A stretch of 64,000 nt of DNA from Methylobacter sp. (GTDB lineage Bacteria; Pseudomonadota; Gammaproteobacteria; Methylococcales; Methylomonadaceae). The translations under genes were made by a program, and so were the position numbers. Below the pieces are notes generated by a model, which had not been told where the DNA came from, searched no databases, and saw nothing but the letters and a program-made list of their open reading frames with translations. The stretch covers positions 62,001 through 126,000 of the forward strand of contig JAGXGY010000042.1 in assembly GCA_024636505.1 (NCBI GenBank), in the 5' to 3' direction. Below are positions 26,419-34,868 of this stretch, in pieces (within the stretch, counting starts at the first letter, position 1; every line of letters starts with the position of its first letter).

Positions 26419-28956
26419 TTACGCAATCTCCATCAATTTAAAATGTTTCCGCTCGTCGCTATCGGCCGGGCGAATTTGGCCGCGCTCTTCAACAAAAACA
26501 ATATTGTCATCGGGCTGGTCGCTGTTAATGAAATGCCGAAAGCGTTTGAGCTTGGCTTCATCTTCAATCGTTGTCTTCCATTCGCATTGATAAGTGTTGA
26601 TTACGTACTGCATTTGCTGCTCCAGCTGATCGCACAGTCCCAGCTTGTCTTCAATCACGACCGATTTCAGGTAATCCAGCCCGCCTTCCATGTTTTCCAT
26701 CCATACCGAGGTGCGTTGCAGACGGTCGGCGGTGCGCACATAGAAACTCAAAAAGCGGTCGATGTATTTAATCAGCGTTTCCTTGTCCAAGCCGGTGGCG
26801 AATAAATCCGCATGGCGCGGTTTCATGCCGCCGTTGCCGCAGACATACAGGTTCCAGCCGTTTTCGGTGGCAATAATGCCGACATCTTTGCCCTGCGCTT
26901 CGGCGCATTCTCGAGTGCAACCGGACACCGCGAATTTGATTTTATGCGGGGAGCGCAAACCCTTGTAGCGGTTTTCCAGCTCTATGGCCAGCCCGACGCT
27001 GTCATCGACGCCGTAACGGCACCAGGTGCTGCCGACGCAGGATTTAACGGTGCGTAATGATTTGCCGTAAGCGTGGCCCGATTCGAAACCGGCATCAATC
27101 AACTCCTTCCAGATATGCGGTAATTGATCGACCCGTGCGCCGAATAAATCCACGCGCTGGCCGCCGGTGATTTTGGTATAGAGTTGGTATTTTTTGCCGA
27201 CCTGTCCCAACGCAATCAGCATGTCGGGGCTGATTTCGCCGCCGGTGATGCGCGGCACCACCGAATAGGTGCCGTCTTTTTGCATGTTGGCTAAAAAAGT
27301 GTCGTTGGTGTCCTGTAGCCCCAAATGATCTTTTTCCAGGATATGCTCATTCCACTGCGATGCCAGGATATTAGCGATGGTCGGTTTGCAAATTTCGCAG
27401 CCTTTACCCTTGCCATGTTTGTGCAGCAACTCGGAAAAGGTAAGGATTTTCTCAACCCGAATCAGGTTATGAAGATCCTGCCGGGTATAGGCAAAATGCT
27501 CGCAAAGATCGGTATTGACTGCAAAACCCTGTTTCGACAATTCCGAATCCAGAACCGATTTCAGCAACGCCGCACAGCCGCCGCAACCGGTTGCGGCTTT
27601 GGTTTCCGCTTTTAGCGCGCCCATGGTCATGCAGCCGCCTTCTATCGCCGAACAAATCGCGCCCTTGGTCACATCGTAACAGGAACAGATTTGCGCCGAA
27701 ACGGGCAAGGCATCCGGGCCCAAGCCGACCGACTCGTCGGAGCGATGCGGTAATATCAGCGCATCGGGATAAGCCGGCAGTTCGATACCGTTCAGGCAAT
27801 ATTGCAATAAGGTTCCGTAACCCGACGCATCGCCGACCAGCACCGCGCCCAACAATTGTTTTTTATCCTGGCTGACCACCAGCCGTTTATACACTTCGCT
27901 GTCGCCGTTTTGGTAGCTGTAAACCATCGCGCCTTGGGTTTTGGCATGAGCGTCGCCGATACTGGCGACATCGACTCCCATCAACTTCAGCTTGGTGCTC
28001 ATGTCCGCGCCGGTAAATCCGGCCTCATTGCCTGCCAAATCCGCTACGACTGTGCGTGCCATCGTATAACCCGGCGCGACCAAGCCGTAAATCATGCCAT
28101 TCCACAACGCACACTCGCCAATCGCATAAATGCTATCATCGGAGGTGCGACATTGGTTATCGATGATAATGCCGCCGCGCTGACCGACCTCCAATCCGCA
28201 ATCTCTGGCAAGTTCGTCACGCGGACGGATCCCCGCCGAAAACAGTACGATGTCAGTTTCCAGCTGTTCGCCGTCGGCAAAACACATAAGGTTCACGCAC
28301 TGCTCGCCGTCGGTAATGATGCTAGTGTTTTTCCCGGTATGTACGATCACGCCCAGATTCTCGATCTTGCGCCGCAGCATCGCTCCGCCTGCGTCGTCGA
28401 GCTGCACCGCCATCAAGCGCGGCGCAAATTCGACCACATGGGTTTCCAAGCCTAAATCCATTAACGCTTTAGCCGCTTCAAGGCCCAACAAGCCGCCGCC
28501 GACCACGGTGCCGACCTTGCCGGTTTTTGCAGCGGCGGCAATCGCTTCAAGATCCTCAATGGTGCGATAAACCAGACATTGCGCTCGATCATGCCCGGGA
28601 ACGGGCGGCACGAACGGATAAGAACCGGTCGCCAGCACCAGCTTGTCGTAAGTTATGGTCAGGCCTTTGGCCGAGGTGACAGTTTTAGCAACTCTATTAA
28701 TGGTGACGGCTTTATCGCCCAGGTGAATAGTAATGCCGTTGTGCTCAAAAAAGCCGTCTTCGACTAAAGACAGCTCTTTGACCGTGGTGCCGGTAAAAAA
28801 CGCCGACAAATGCACCCGGTCATAGGCGACTCTAGGCTCTTCGCAAAAAGTAACAATTTGATACTGCTCTTTAATGATGCTGTCGACCAGGTTCGCCAGA
28901 AAATACTGTCCGACCATGCCGTTGCCGATGACAACCACTGTTTGTTTTTCGCTCAT
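26419..28956 (-). CDS. nirB: Nitrite reductase large subunit
   Basis: 845 residues from the ATG at 28956, preceded by GGAG; the track used an upstream TTG. FAD-binding start (VVVIGNGMVGQYF), NAD-binding VVGGGLLGLEAAKAL, a BFD-like [2Fe-2S] segment (CSCYDV and ATGCGGC), then the sulfite/nitrite reductase part with siroheme and [4Fe-4S] cysteines in AVSGCTRECAEAQ and the preceding STWCRYG. It reduces nitrite to ammonium with NADH in the cytoplasm. It is preceded by a sigma-54 promoter and an NtrC-like site, so it is likely nitrogen-regulated. First gene of nirB-nirD-phzF. Confidence 0.95.
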   Translation of the reverse strand: MSEKQTVVVIGNGMVGQYFLANLVDSIIKEQYQIVTFCEEPRVAYDRVHLSAFFTGTTVKELSLVEDGFFEHNGITIHLGDKAVTINRVAKTVTSAKGLTITYDKLVLATGSYPFVPPVPGHDRAQCLVYRTIEDLEAIAAAAKTGKVGTVVGGGLLGLEAAKALMDLGLETHVVEFAPRLMAVQLDDAGGAMLRRKIENLGVIVHTGKNTSIITDGEQCVNLMCFADGEQLETDIVLFSAGIRPRDELARDCGLEVGQRGGIIIDNQCRTSDDSIYAIGECALWNGMIYGLVAPGYTMARTVVADLAGNEAGFTGADMSTKLKLMGVDVASIGDAHAKTQGAMVYSYQNGDSEVYKRLVVSQDKKQLLGAVLVGDASGYGTLLQYCLNGIELPAYPDALILPHRSDESVGLGPDALPVSAQICSCYDVTKGAICSAIEGGCMTMGALKAETKAATGCGGCAALLKSVLDSELSKQGFAVNTDLCEHFAYTRQDLHNLIRVEKILTFSELLHKHGKGKGCEICKPTIANILASQWNEHILEKDHLGLQDTNDTFLANMQKDGTYSVVPRITGGEISPDMLIALGQVGKKYQLYTKITGGQRVDLFGARVDQLPHIWKELIDAGFESGHAYGKSLRTVKSCVGSTWCRYGVDDSVGLAIELENRYKGLRSPHKIKFAVSGCTRECAEAQGKDVGIIATENGWNLYVCGNGGMKPRHADLFATGLDKETLIKYIDRFLSFYVRTADRLQRTSVWMENMEGGLDYLKSVVIEDKLGLCDQLEQQMQYVINTYQCEWKTTIEDEAKLKRFRHFINSDQPDDNIVFVEERGQIRPADSDERKHFKLMEIA

Positions 28957-28997
28957 GTACAACTCCGATAACCCTGTTTGCTGTTTAGCGGTTATAG

Positions 28998-29013
28998 AGC
29001 AATGGCTATGCCA
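28998..29013 (-). promoter_or_regulatory. Sigma-54 promoter of nirB
   Basis: On the minus strand TGGCATAGCCATTGCT. The invariant GG and GC lie 12 bp apart (-24/-12), and it is about 42 bp upstream of the nirB ATG. Confidence 0.8.
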
Positions 29014-29077
29014 AAATGAACAAGTTATTGATTTTAAAGTCGCGGCAACTTGTTAAGATGAAAATCAAGCTTGTTGA

Positions 29078-29094
29078 TGAACTAGATTGGTGCA
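29078..29094 (-). promoter_or_regulatory. NtrC-like binding site upstream of nirB
   Basis: TGCACCAATCTAGTTCA on the minus strand, close to the consensus TGCACC-N4-TGGTGCA: the first half is perfect and the second 5 of 7. It lies about 65-80 bp upstream of the -24 element. A further GGTGCACC lies at about 29119. Confidence 0.65.
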
Positions 29095-29161
29095 CAGAGA
29101 AAATTAATGCGAGGTAACGGTGCACCGCCATTAAGTGAAGCTGAAATTGTTAGGGTTGAAT

Positions 29162-29255
29162 ATTGTGAGCGCGAATTTATTCGCGCTCACAATAAATGAC
29201 AAAACGGGACGCTCCAGCGTCCCGAACTGCGTTCCCATGCCGGAGCATGGGAACG
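29162..29255. repeat. Three REP-like hairpins between nirB and the cytochrome gene
   Basis: A 15-bp-arm palindrome (ATTGTGAGCGCGAAT) at 29162-29193, a 9-bp-arm hairpin CGGGACGCTccAGCGTCCCG at 29205-29224, and CGTTCCCATGC with GCATGGGAACG at 29230-29255. The first resembles the hairpins at 32317 and 39240. They probably act as mobile or terminator-like repeats. Confidence 0.75.
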
Positions 29256-29280
29256 ATAATTGCCGTAGTGTGCGCTGTCA

Positions 29281-30195
29281 CTATTTACGATATTTTTTCA
29301 ACCAGCCTTTCACCACAGGCAAGCCGCGCGTTAGCCACTGTTCTGTAACAAAAGCCGCTGCCGGTTTAATCTGCTTTGCCAGCAGCTTAAGATAAAACCA
29401 TGCCCGATCCACAAATGACGCCTCAGTACTATCGCGCTGCTGTAAATAACGCGCACCCAGGCCATCAATAAATACCGGCTTAAACAGCCACATTTCCAGA
29501 ATAGACGTGACCCACATAAACATGAATGAAACGCCCATGCCCATACCGGCAAAAATAACCAGCCAGGCAAACATCGGGTGAATCTTGGTCAACCACCACG
29601 ACAAAATGTCCGCCACCAGAAACGCGTAGGGCATGCCGATAGCAATACATTTATATTGAGTGGTGGTGGTCTCCGAAAAACTAAAAATCAGCCCCACAAA
29701 CATAAAAATAAAACTGATACCGAACATATGTACATGGGAAACACGGGTTAGCGAGGCGAAGGTCGCGCCGGTATCCTGTTCGGATAAGGCTTGTAACGCG
29801 GCAAAGTCGGTAAAATCCGGTATCCCGGAAGCCTCCTTGTTATGACACATCACACAACGGCTCTCGATAATTTTGTCGACACCTTCATCTTCATAGGCAT
29901 CAATATCCGCGCCCTCTCTAACCCATTCCATGATTTTAAAACGCTCCAGTTCCGGCGCTTTATCTTTCATCGAACCATTCAGTTTCTGCTCCAAAACCGT
30001 GCCGGAACGGTTGCCGTAATAACTGTAAACAATATCGTCAACCGACAAACCGAATTTGCCGTCCGCCATCCCATGAGTAAACAATATCTGGATTAAGGCG
30101 AAAAAATAGCCTATGGCTACTGTGCACAAATAACCGGTAAACAATACCTTGATAGGGGTATCGTGATCTTTTAGGGAAGTATATTTTGTTGTCAT
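29281..30195 (-). CDS. Membrane-bound monohaem cytochrome c-like protein
   Basis: 304 residues. One N-terminal helix (VAIGYFFALIQILF), a soluble domain carrying a single haem-c motif CVMCH at about 114-118, then three or more C-terminal membrane helices (FGISFIFMFVGLIFSFS; AIGMPYAFLVADILSWWL; FAWLVIFAGMGMGVSFMFMWV) with conserved-looking histidines in VSHVHMFG. I do not recognise a named family. It looks like an inner-membrane haem protein of unknown electron-transfer role. It lies between nirBD and the EAL gene and has no promoter of the sigma-54 type that I can see. Confidence 0.7.
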   Translation of the reverse strand: MTTKYTSLKDHDTPIKVLFTGYLCTVAIGYFFALIQILFTHGMADGKFGLSVDDIVYSYYGNRSGTVLEQKLNGSMKDKAPELERFKIMEWVREGADIDAYEDEGVDKIIESRCVMCHNKEASGIPDFTDFAALQALSEQDTGATFASLTRVSHVHMFGISFIFMFVGLIFSFSETTTTQYKCIAIGMPYAFLVADILSWWLTKIHPMFAWLVIFAGMGMGVSFMFMWVTSILEMWLFKPVFIDGLGARYLQQRDSTEASFVDRAWFYLKLLAKQIKPAAAFVTEQWLTRGLPVVKGWLKKYRK

Positions 30196-30300
30196 AATAT
30201 CGATTGATAATTTTTTATGTTAAGGATTCAATCTGAATCCCATGATTTCATGTCTAATTATAGAATGATCGAACTACAGTACCCGGCAGAATTATACTTT

Positions 30301-30325
30301 GACCTTGATGACCTTGATGACCTTG
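30301..30325. repeat. Tandem GACCTTGAT 9-mer repeat
   Basis: GACCTTGAT twice followed by GACCTTG, in the 490-bp cytochrome-EAL gap; no gene reads through it convincingly. The remainder of the gap holds the NtrC-like pair and the promoter listed separately. Confidence 0.55.
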
Positions 30326-30473
30326 TTATTAATGATTCAACAGTATGCCCTGCCCTACTGCCCAAGCAAACATAAACACACAAAGAATAACAGCAGATTT
30401 GATGCCAAGCTACTACCCGGTTCAATATCCATCCATACAAGCACCTCGAGACCGCAGTACCGCAAAACCAAAA

Positions 30474-30535
30474 CGAACTTAATTGGTGCAATGCCCTGAT
30501 AAACCGCACACAATCGGGGCATTGCCGCACCAATT
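30474..30535. promoter_or_regulatory. NtrC-like half-sites forming a palindrome upstream of the EAL gene
   Basis: AATTGGTGC at 30481-30489 is matched by GCACCAATT at 30527-30535. The 17-mer 30474-30490 keeps the full TGGTGCA half. They lie 80-140 bp upstream of a sigma-54 promoter, a standard enhancer position. The inner arms ATGCCC and GGGGCAT also pair. Confidence 0.5.
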
Positions 30536-30615
30536 CAGCCCCATGCAGATTGGATAACAGCGATAAGCGTTTAATTTAAACAAACAACGTCGGCATCCTG
30601 ACGGCTTGTCAACTT

Positions 30616-30631
30616 TGGCACATCGATTGCT
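30616..30631 (+). promoter_or_regulatory. Sigma-54 promoter of the EAL gene
   Basis: TGGCACATCGATTGCT, matching the consensus TGGCAC-N5-TTGCW with GG and GC 12 bp apart, 53 bp upstream of the ATG at 30684. Confidence 0.8.
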
Positions 30632-30683
30632 TTAGACGCATCAAGGACACCAATACCGCTCTCTTCAAACAAATTCTATTAAC

Positions 30684-31856
30684 ATGAACCCAGAAAAAAA
30701 ACTTTTTCCTTATTTTCAGCCCATTATCGGTGCTGCCGGCGGTACTATCATTGGCTATGAAGCTCTAGCCCGGCAACACGATGCAAATGGCCGGGTTATT
30801 TCTGCAGGCGAATTGTTTTCTTCTCCGGATATTGCCCCCGATCAACTGATAGCATGGGATCGCACGGTGCGTCGCTTAGCCCTGCAGAAATTTAGCCAAT
30901 CGAATTTCAACGGTTATTTAACCCTGAATATCTCGGCTGCCTGGATCGATCTGATCGCCGACTTTACGGCATTACCGACCCTGCTGATGCTGGATGAATT
31001 TGCGATTGACAGAAGCCGCATCATTATTGAAATAACCGAATCGAAAGGCAATCTGGACAACCTCGTTGAAATTGCCGCTGTGTATCGAAGCCATGGCTTG
31101 AAAATAGCCATTGATGATTTTGGTGCAGGCTTTTCTCAACTGGAAAGAGTCATGGCTATACAACCCGACATCATTAAATTGGATATGCAGCTATTCCAGA
31201 ATGCAACCCGAGGCGGCATTGCCAGCGACATCGTGCATTTGATATCGCGTCTGGCCACACGCACCGGTTGCCGTATCGTTTGCGAAGGCGTTGAATCCGT
31301 TGATGACTTCCATTTCGGTTTAAGCTGCGGCGCCCAATATATGCAAGGCTATCTGTTTTCGCCCGCCACCGGGGAATTTAAACGGCCACTGTATTACCAG
31401 AAACAAATCAGCTCACTCAGAAAAACCTTCCTGAAAAAAACCTTAGCCAAAGAAGAACGTAAAATACAGTTTATCTCCACCATTAAAAGCTTAATAAAAC
31501 TGTTAAAAGAAGCCCTGGAAACCGACTTCAATCTGAGCCGATTGGCTACGCATCCGTTTAAAAAAAGCGGCGTGCTGCGGTTCTATTTATGCAATAACCA
31601 AGGCGACCAAATCTCATCCAACTTTAATTTTTCCGGTGCTAAATGGTGTGAGGATACCGCCCAACTCGGCTTTAACTGGGCATGGCGACCTTATTTCTAT
31701 CAATTACTGGCACTTGAAGCAGAAAAAGACAGCTATCGTATTGTAATGTCGGAACGTTATCGGGATTTTAATATCGACATACTTTGCAAAACCTTGTCGC
31801 TCAGACTGGACAGCGAGCGTATTTTATTAATGGATATTGAAGCCGAGTGGCTGTGA
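30684..31856 (+). CDS. EAL-domain c-di-GMP phosphodiesterase
   Basis: 390 residues. An EAL domain fills residues about 5-235: GYEALAR gives the EAL motif; IIEITESKGN, IAIDDFGAGFSQ and IVCEGVES are the metal- and substrate-binding motifs, and all key acidic residues look present, so hydrolysis of c-di-GMP is likely. There is no GGDEF domain. A C-terminal domain of about 150 residues (with WAWRPYFYQ and the ending LLMDIEAEWL) resembles the YkuI-type PAS/Cache-like sensor domain, which suggests ligand control. It is cytoplasmic, with no membrane helix. It is placed inside the nitrate gene region behind a sigma-54 promoter with NtrC-like sites, unlike a stand-alone signalling gene. Confidence 0.9.
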   Translation: MNPEKKLFPYFQPIIGAAGGTIIGYEALARQHDANGRVISAGELFSSPDIAPDQLIAWDRTVRRLALQKFSQSNFNGYLTLNISAAWIDLIADFTALPTLLMLDEFAIDRSRIIIEITESKGNLDNLVEIAAVYRSHGLKIAIDDFGAGFSQLERVMAIQPDIIKLDMQLFQNATRGGIASDIVHLISRLATRTGCRIVCEGVESVDDFHFGLSCGAQYMQGYLFSPATGEFKRPLYYQKQISSLRKTFLKKTLAKEERKIQFISTIKSLIKLLKEALETDFNLSRLATHPFKKSGVLRFYLCNNQGDQISSNFNFSGAKWCEDTAQLGFNWAWRPYFYQLLALEAEKDSYRIVMSERYRDFNIDILCKTLSLRLDSERILLMDIEAEWL

Positions 31857-31857
31857 A

Positions 31858-32270
31858 TTACCCTGACCTAAAGGACAAGGCTTCCAGCTTCAACGGCACG
31901 AGCAAGAACAGAGGATTTACGTCCCTTGACTTGGCTAACAGCGCCTCGACTGGCAGTACCGCTGATTCCCAACGGCAAGCTGACTTAGGGCGACTAGCGC
32001 CATCAGCACAGGGAAAATCGTACTCAGATGCAACAGCAAAGTCAAGGGCATCCTTACATCCCCGCAGGGCAATCGCGCTTAAATTAGCTTGACTTTTATA
32101 ATCATCCGTCAATCAATTGGTTAGAAATGACACTCTTTCAAATTACGTGATTTCATGTAAAAAACCACGAAATAACAATTTTTATCATATTGATTTCATA
32201 TGACTAAAATTTAAGCGCGATTGCCCTGTACATCCCCGACCTGAAGGATGGGGTTTTACGGACAAACTGA
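31858..32270 (-). mobile_element. Decayed IS200/IS605-type element, interrupted by a MITE
   Basis: The hairpin CCCCGACCTGAAGGATGGGG followed by TTTTACGG at about 32232-32255 is of the type found at IS200/IS605 ends. A minus-strand frame (31858-32112) ends LKLEALSFRSG, like the tail of a TnpB protein, and a degenerate end-like sequence follows at about 31861. No complete transposase remains. The assignment is by motif and is tentative. Confidence 0.4.
32065..32227. mobile_element. MITE with 21-bp perfect terminal inverted repeats
   Basis: CAGGGCAATCGCGCTTAAAT(T) at 32065-32085 is exactly inverted at 32207-32227. The 163-bp element is flanked by the direct repeat TACATCCCCG at 32055-32064 and 32228-32237, a 10-bp target-site duplication. 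It carries no gene. A target duplication of this size fits an IS4-like parent, but this is not proven. It split an older IS200/IS605-like end. Confidence 0.88.
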
Positions 32271-32311
32271 TAAAGCCTCATGCAAAATGGCGATAACAAA
32301 GATTTTTTTAA

Positions 32312-32378
32312 CCGTTGTGGGCGCGAATTTATTCGCGCAGCAAGATTAAAAAAGCGCGAATAAATTCGCGCCCACGGT
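32312..32378. repeat. Nested GTGGGCGCGAATTTATTCGCGC palindrome pair
   Basis: A GTGGGCGCGAATTTATTCGC unit at 32317-32338 and its inverse at 32354-32375, together an outer hairpin whose arms are themselves palindromic. Same family as 29162 and 39240. It lies in the leader of the DUF2721 gene. Confidence 0.75.
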
Positions 32379-32427
32379 ATAAACTTAATGGCATAGCGAA
32401 CGACATCAACCCTTATTTTAAAGAATC

Positions 32428-32820
32428 ATGGACATCACCATCACCACGCCTGCCTTATTATTTCCGGCCATTTCAGTTTTATTTTTGGCTTATTCCAACC
32501 GTTTCCTGGGAATTGCCAACCGGATCAGAGAGCAGCATAACCTGTTTAACAAAACCCAAAGTCCGGTTGCCAAAAAACAGATCGACAGTTTAAGGCTACG
32601 CATCCGTTTTATTATAGCCATGCAGTTGCTGGCGGTCATCGGCATTATCTGCTGCATAATCGCGATGGGACTGATCTTTTACGGACTGCAATATTACGGC
32701 AACCTCGCTTTTGGCTTCAGCATGATTTTTATCGTGCTATCGTTATTAGCTTCAATAAGCGAACTGTTGTTGTCAACCAATGCACTCAATATCGAGCTCG
32801 AAGATATGGAAGCGCCTTAG
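32428..32820 (+). CDS. DUF2721 family membrane protein
   Basis: 130 residues with three hydrophobic segments (an N-terminal ALLFPAISVLFLAYSNRFL, then LLAVIGIICCIIAMGLIFYG, and FSMIFIVLSLLASISELLLS). The short basic loop NRIREQHNLF fits the DUF2721 pattern. These are small inner-membrane proteins of unknown function. No neighbour links it to the nitrate cluster; it is flanked by mobile repeats. Confidence 0.8.
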   Translation: MDITITTPALLFPAISVLFLAYSNRFLGIANRIREQHNLFNKTQSPVAKKQIDSLRLRIRFIIAMQLLAVIGIICCIIAMGLIFYGLQYYGNLAFGFSMIFIVLSLLASISELLLSTNALNIELEDMEAP

Positions 32821-32888
32821 TTATCGATGCTTCGGCAGCTAAATAAAATGTATTCATGTTAAATGAGTAACCTAAAGCGTTATATCAA

Positions 32889-32930
32889 TGTGGGAGCGAG
32901 CCCTCATCGCGACGAGGGCTCGCTCCCACA
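32889..32930. repeat. REP-like hairpin with 17-bp perfect arms
   Basis: TGTGGGAGCGAGCCCTC and its exact complement separated by ATCGCGAC. Typical of intergenic REP elements moved by RAYT-type enzymes. It lies in the 520-bp gap before nrtA, which holds no gene and ends with the nrtA regulatory sites. Confidence 0.8.
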
Positions 32931-33034
32931 AGGGTCTTAATTTTATGCCGGGTTGCAAAAACAAGTCAAAACCGCCGCGCCTTATCTGTATCCCGGGGAA
33001 ATCGTCCACCACATGAGCATCAAAAAAATACAAT

Positions 33035-33074
33035 TTGGTGCATCACACAAGGAACATTGCACGAACTCGATGCA
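33035..33074 (+). promoter_or_regulatory. NtrC-like sites upstream of nrtA
   Basis: TGCACGAACTCGATGCA at 33058-33074 is a near-palindromic NtrC-type site (TGCAC-N7-ATGCA), and TTGGTGCA at 33035-33042 is a half-site. They are about 100 bp upstream of the sigma-54 promoter. Confidence 0.65.
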
Positions 33075-33173
33075 TTGCTTTCGGCACCACCACGGCCATC
33101 ACCACCCTGCGCACAACACATAAGCAACTGTATTTTATTAATAAAAATTACACATACGACCAAAAGCAAATTT

Positions 33174-33189
33174 TGGCATAAGCTTTGCT
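33174..33189 (+). promoter_or_regulatory. Sigma-54 promoter of nrtA
   Basis: TGGCATAAGCTTTGCT with the GG and GC pairs 12 bp apart. A leader of about 155 nt runs to the nrtA ATG. Confidence 0.8.
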
Positions 33190-33344
33190 TTTAACACTGC
33201 AAGGACTCCAATAGCGGAGTACTAAAAAAATCTTGGTTCAACGGCAAACCCTATCGACAAAGGCGTCTAACCGGACTGAATGCATCGGACATTCTGTTTG
33301 ACGACGTTTTTTTACCCGATTTTTTTCAGCTTAATGAGGTCATC

Positions 33345-34736
33345 ATGAAACAAACCCGGATCATTACCATTAAGAAACTGGTTGCAGCATTAACCGTTTC
33401 CTCCCTATGTAGCTTTACCTTCAGTGCCAATGCAGCTGAGAAACTGGAAAAAGACAGCTTAAAACTCGGCTTCATCAAACTGACCGATATGGCGCCGTTA
33501 GCCGTTGCTTTGGAAAAAGGCTATTTCGAGGATGAAGGGCTTTATGTGCAAGTGGAGGCGCAAGCCAACTGGAAAGTGTTGCTGGATCGAGTGATAGACG
33601 GCGAACTGGACGGCGCCCATATGCTGGCAGGACAGCCTATTGGAGCGACCATCGGCTTTGGCACCAAAGCCGATATTATTACTGCATTCAGCATGGACTT
33701 AAACGGTAATGCGATAACCGTATCCAATGATCTCTGGCAGCAAATGAAACCGCAGATTCCGATCAAAGACGGCAAGCCGGTGCATCCGATTAAAGCCGAT
33801 GCCTTGAGACCTGTGGTCGATAAATTTAAAAGTGAAGGCAAAACCTTCAATATGGGCATGGTGTTTCCGGTCTCGACCCATAATTATGAACTGCGTTACT
33901 GGCTGGCGGCCGGCGGTATTAAACCCGGTTTTTATGCGCCTCCTCAAGATATATCAGGCCAGCTTGATGCTGACGCACTGCTGTCGGTAACGCCTCCTCC
34001 GCAAATGCCTTCCACTATGGATTCAGGCACGATTGTCGGCTATTGCGTCGGCGAACCGTGGAACCAGCAAGCGGTATTCAAGGGTATCGGCGTGCCGGTC
34101 ATCAGCGATTACGAAATCTGGAAAAACAACCCTGAAAAGGTTTTTGGCGTCAGTAAAGACTGGGCCGACAAAAACCCCAATACCCATAAAGCGGTCATCA
34201 AAGCCCTGATTCGCGCTGCCATGTGGCTGGATGCGGATAGCAACAAAAATCGTCCCGAAGCGGTCGCAATGTTATCCCAGTCACAGTATGTCGGCGCCGA
34301 CCCTGAAGTTATCGCCAACAGCATGACCGGCACCTTTGAATATGAAAAAGGCGACAAGCGCGACCTGCCCGATTTCAACGTGTTCTTCCGGCATAACGCG
34401 ACTTATCCCTACTACAGCGATGCGATTTGGTATTTGACCCAAATGCGCCGCTGGGGGCAAATCAACGAATTCAAACCCGATGCCTGGTACATAGAAACCG
34501 CTAAAAAAGTGTATCGCCCCGGTATTTACCGGGCTGCGGCCAAGGCGCTGATTGCAGATGGCAAGGCCAAAGCCAGTGATTTTCCGGCCGACACTGAAAC
34601 CGGCTTTAAAGCCCCGACCGGTGATTTTATTGACGGCATTGTTTATGACGGCAGCAAGCCGAATGATTACCTGAGTCAATTTACTATCGGCCTTAAAGGC
34701 AAACAAACCGTAGTCGACGGCAAAGTGGTTGAGTAA
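33345..34736 (+). CDS. nrtA: Nitrate ABC transporter substrate-binding protein (NrtA/CmpA family)
   Basis: 463 residues with a signal peptide ([20 protein letters not shown]). The mature start [23 protein letters not shown] is the conserved NrtA/CmpA opening, and [12 protein letters not shown] and [18 protein letters not shown] are family landmarks. It captures nitrate or nitrite (bicarbonate in CmpA relatives) in the periplasm; nitrate is favoured here because of the nas and nir neighbours. RBS GAGGT precedes the ATG. It heads nrtA-nrtB-nrtCD-porin behind a sigma-54 promoter. Confidence 0.92.
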   Translation: MKQTRIITIKKLVAALTVSSLCSFTFSANAAEKLEKDSLKLGFIKLTDMAPLAVALEKGYFEDEGLYVQVEAQANWKVLLDRVIDGELDGAHMLAGQPIGATIGFGTKADIITAFSMDLNGNAITVSNDLWQQMKPQIPIKDGKPVHPIKADALRPVVDKFKSEGKTFNMGMVFPVSTHNYELRYWLAAGGIKPGFYAPPQDISGQLDADALLSVTPPPQMPSTMDSGTIVGYCVGEPWNQQAVFKGIGVPVISDYEIWKNNPEKVFGVSKDWADKNPNTHKAVIKALIRAAMWLDADSNKNRPEAVAMLSQSQYVGADPEVIANSMTGTFEYEKGDKRDLPDFNVFFRHNATYPYYSDAIWYLTQMRRWGQINEFKPDAWYIETAKKVYRPGIYRAAAKALIADGKAKASDFPADTETGFKAPTGDFIDGIVYDGSKPNDYLSQFTIGLKGKQTVVDGKVVE

Positions 34737-34868
34737 TGACATTGTTCCCGGACTGGAGCAGGGTAACAAGACTAAGTTTATGTGTGTGTGAGTGCCTACC
34801 TAAAGGGATGTTGATTTGGTGCAAGGACGCGCCTTTTTTACCTTTCACCTGTTTTTAAGGTACCTATT

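Noticed and set aside
31847-32092. 81-aa plus-strand ORF after the EAL gene
   Set aside because: Lies in the decayed IS element and opposes the better minus-strand TnpB-like frame.
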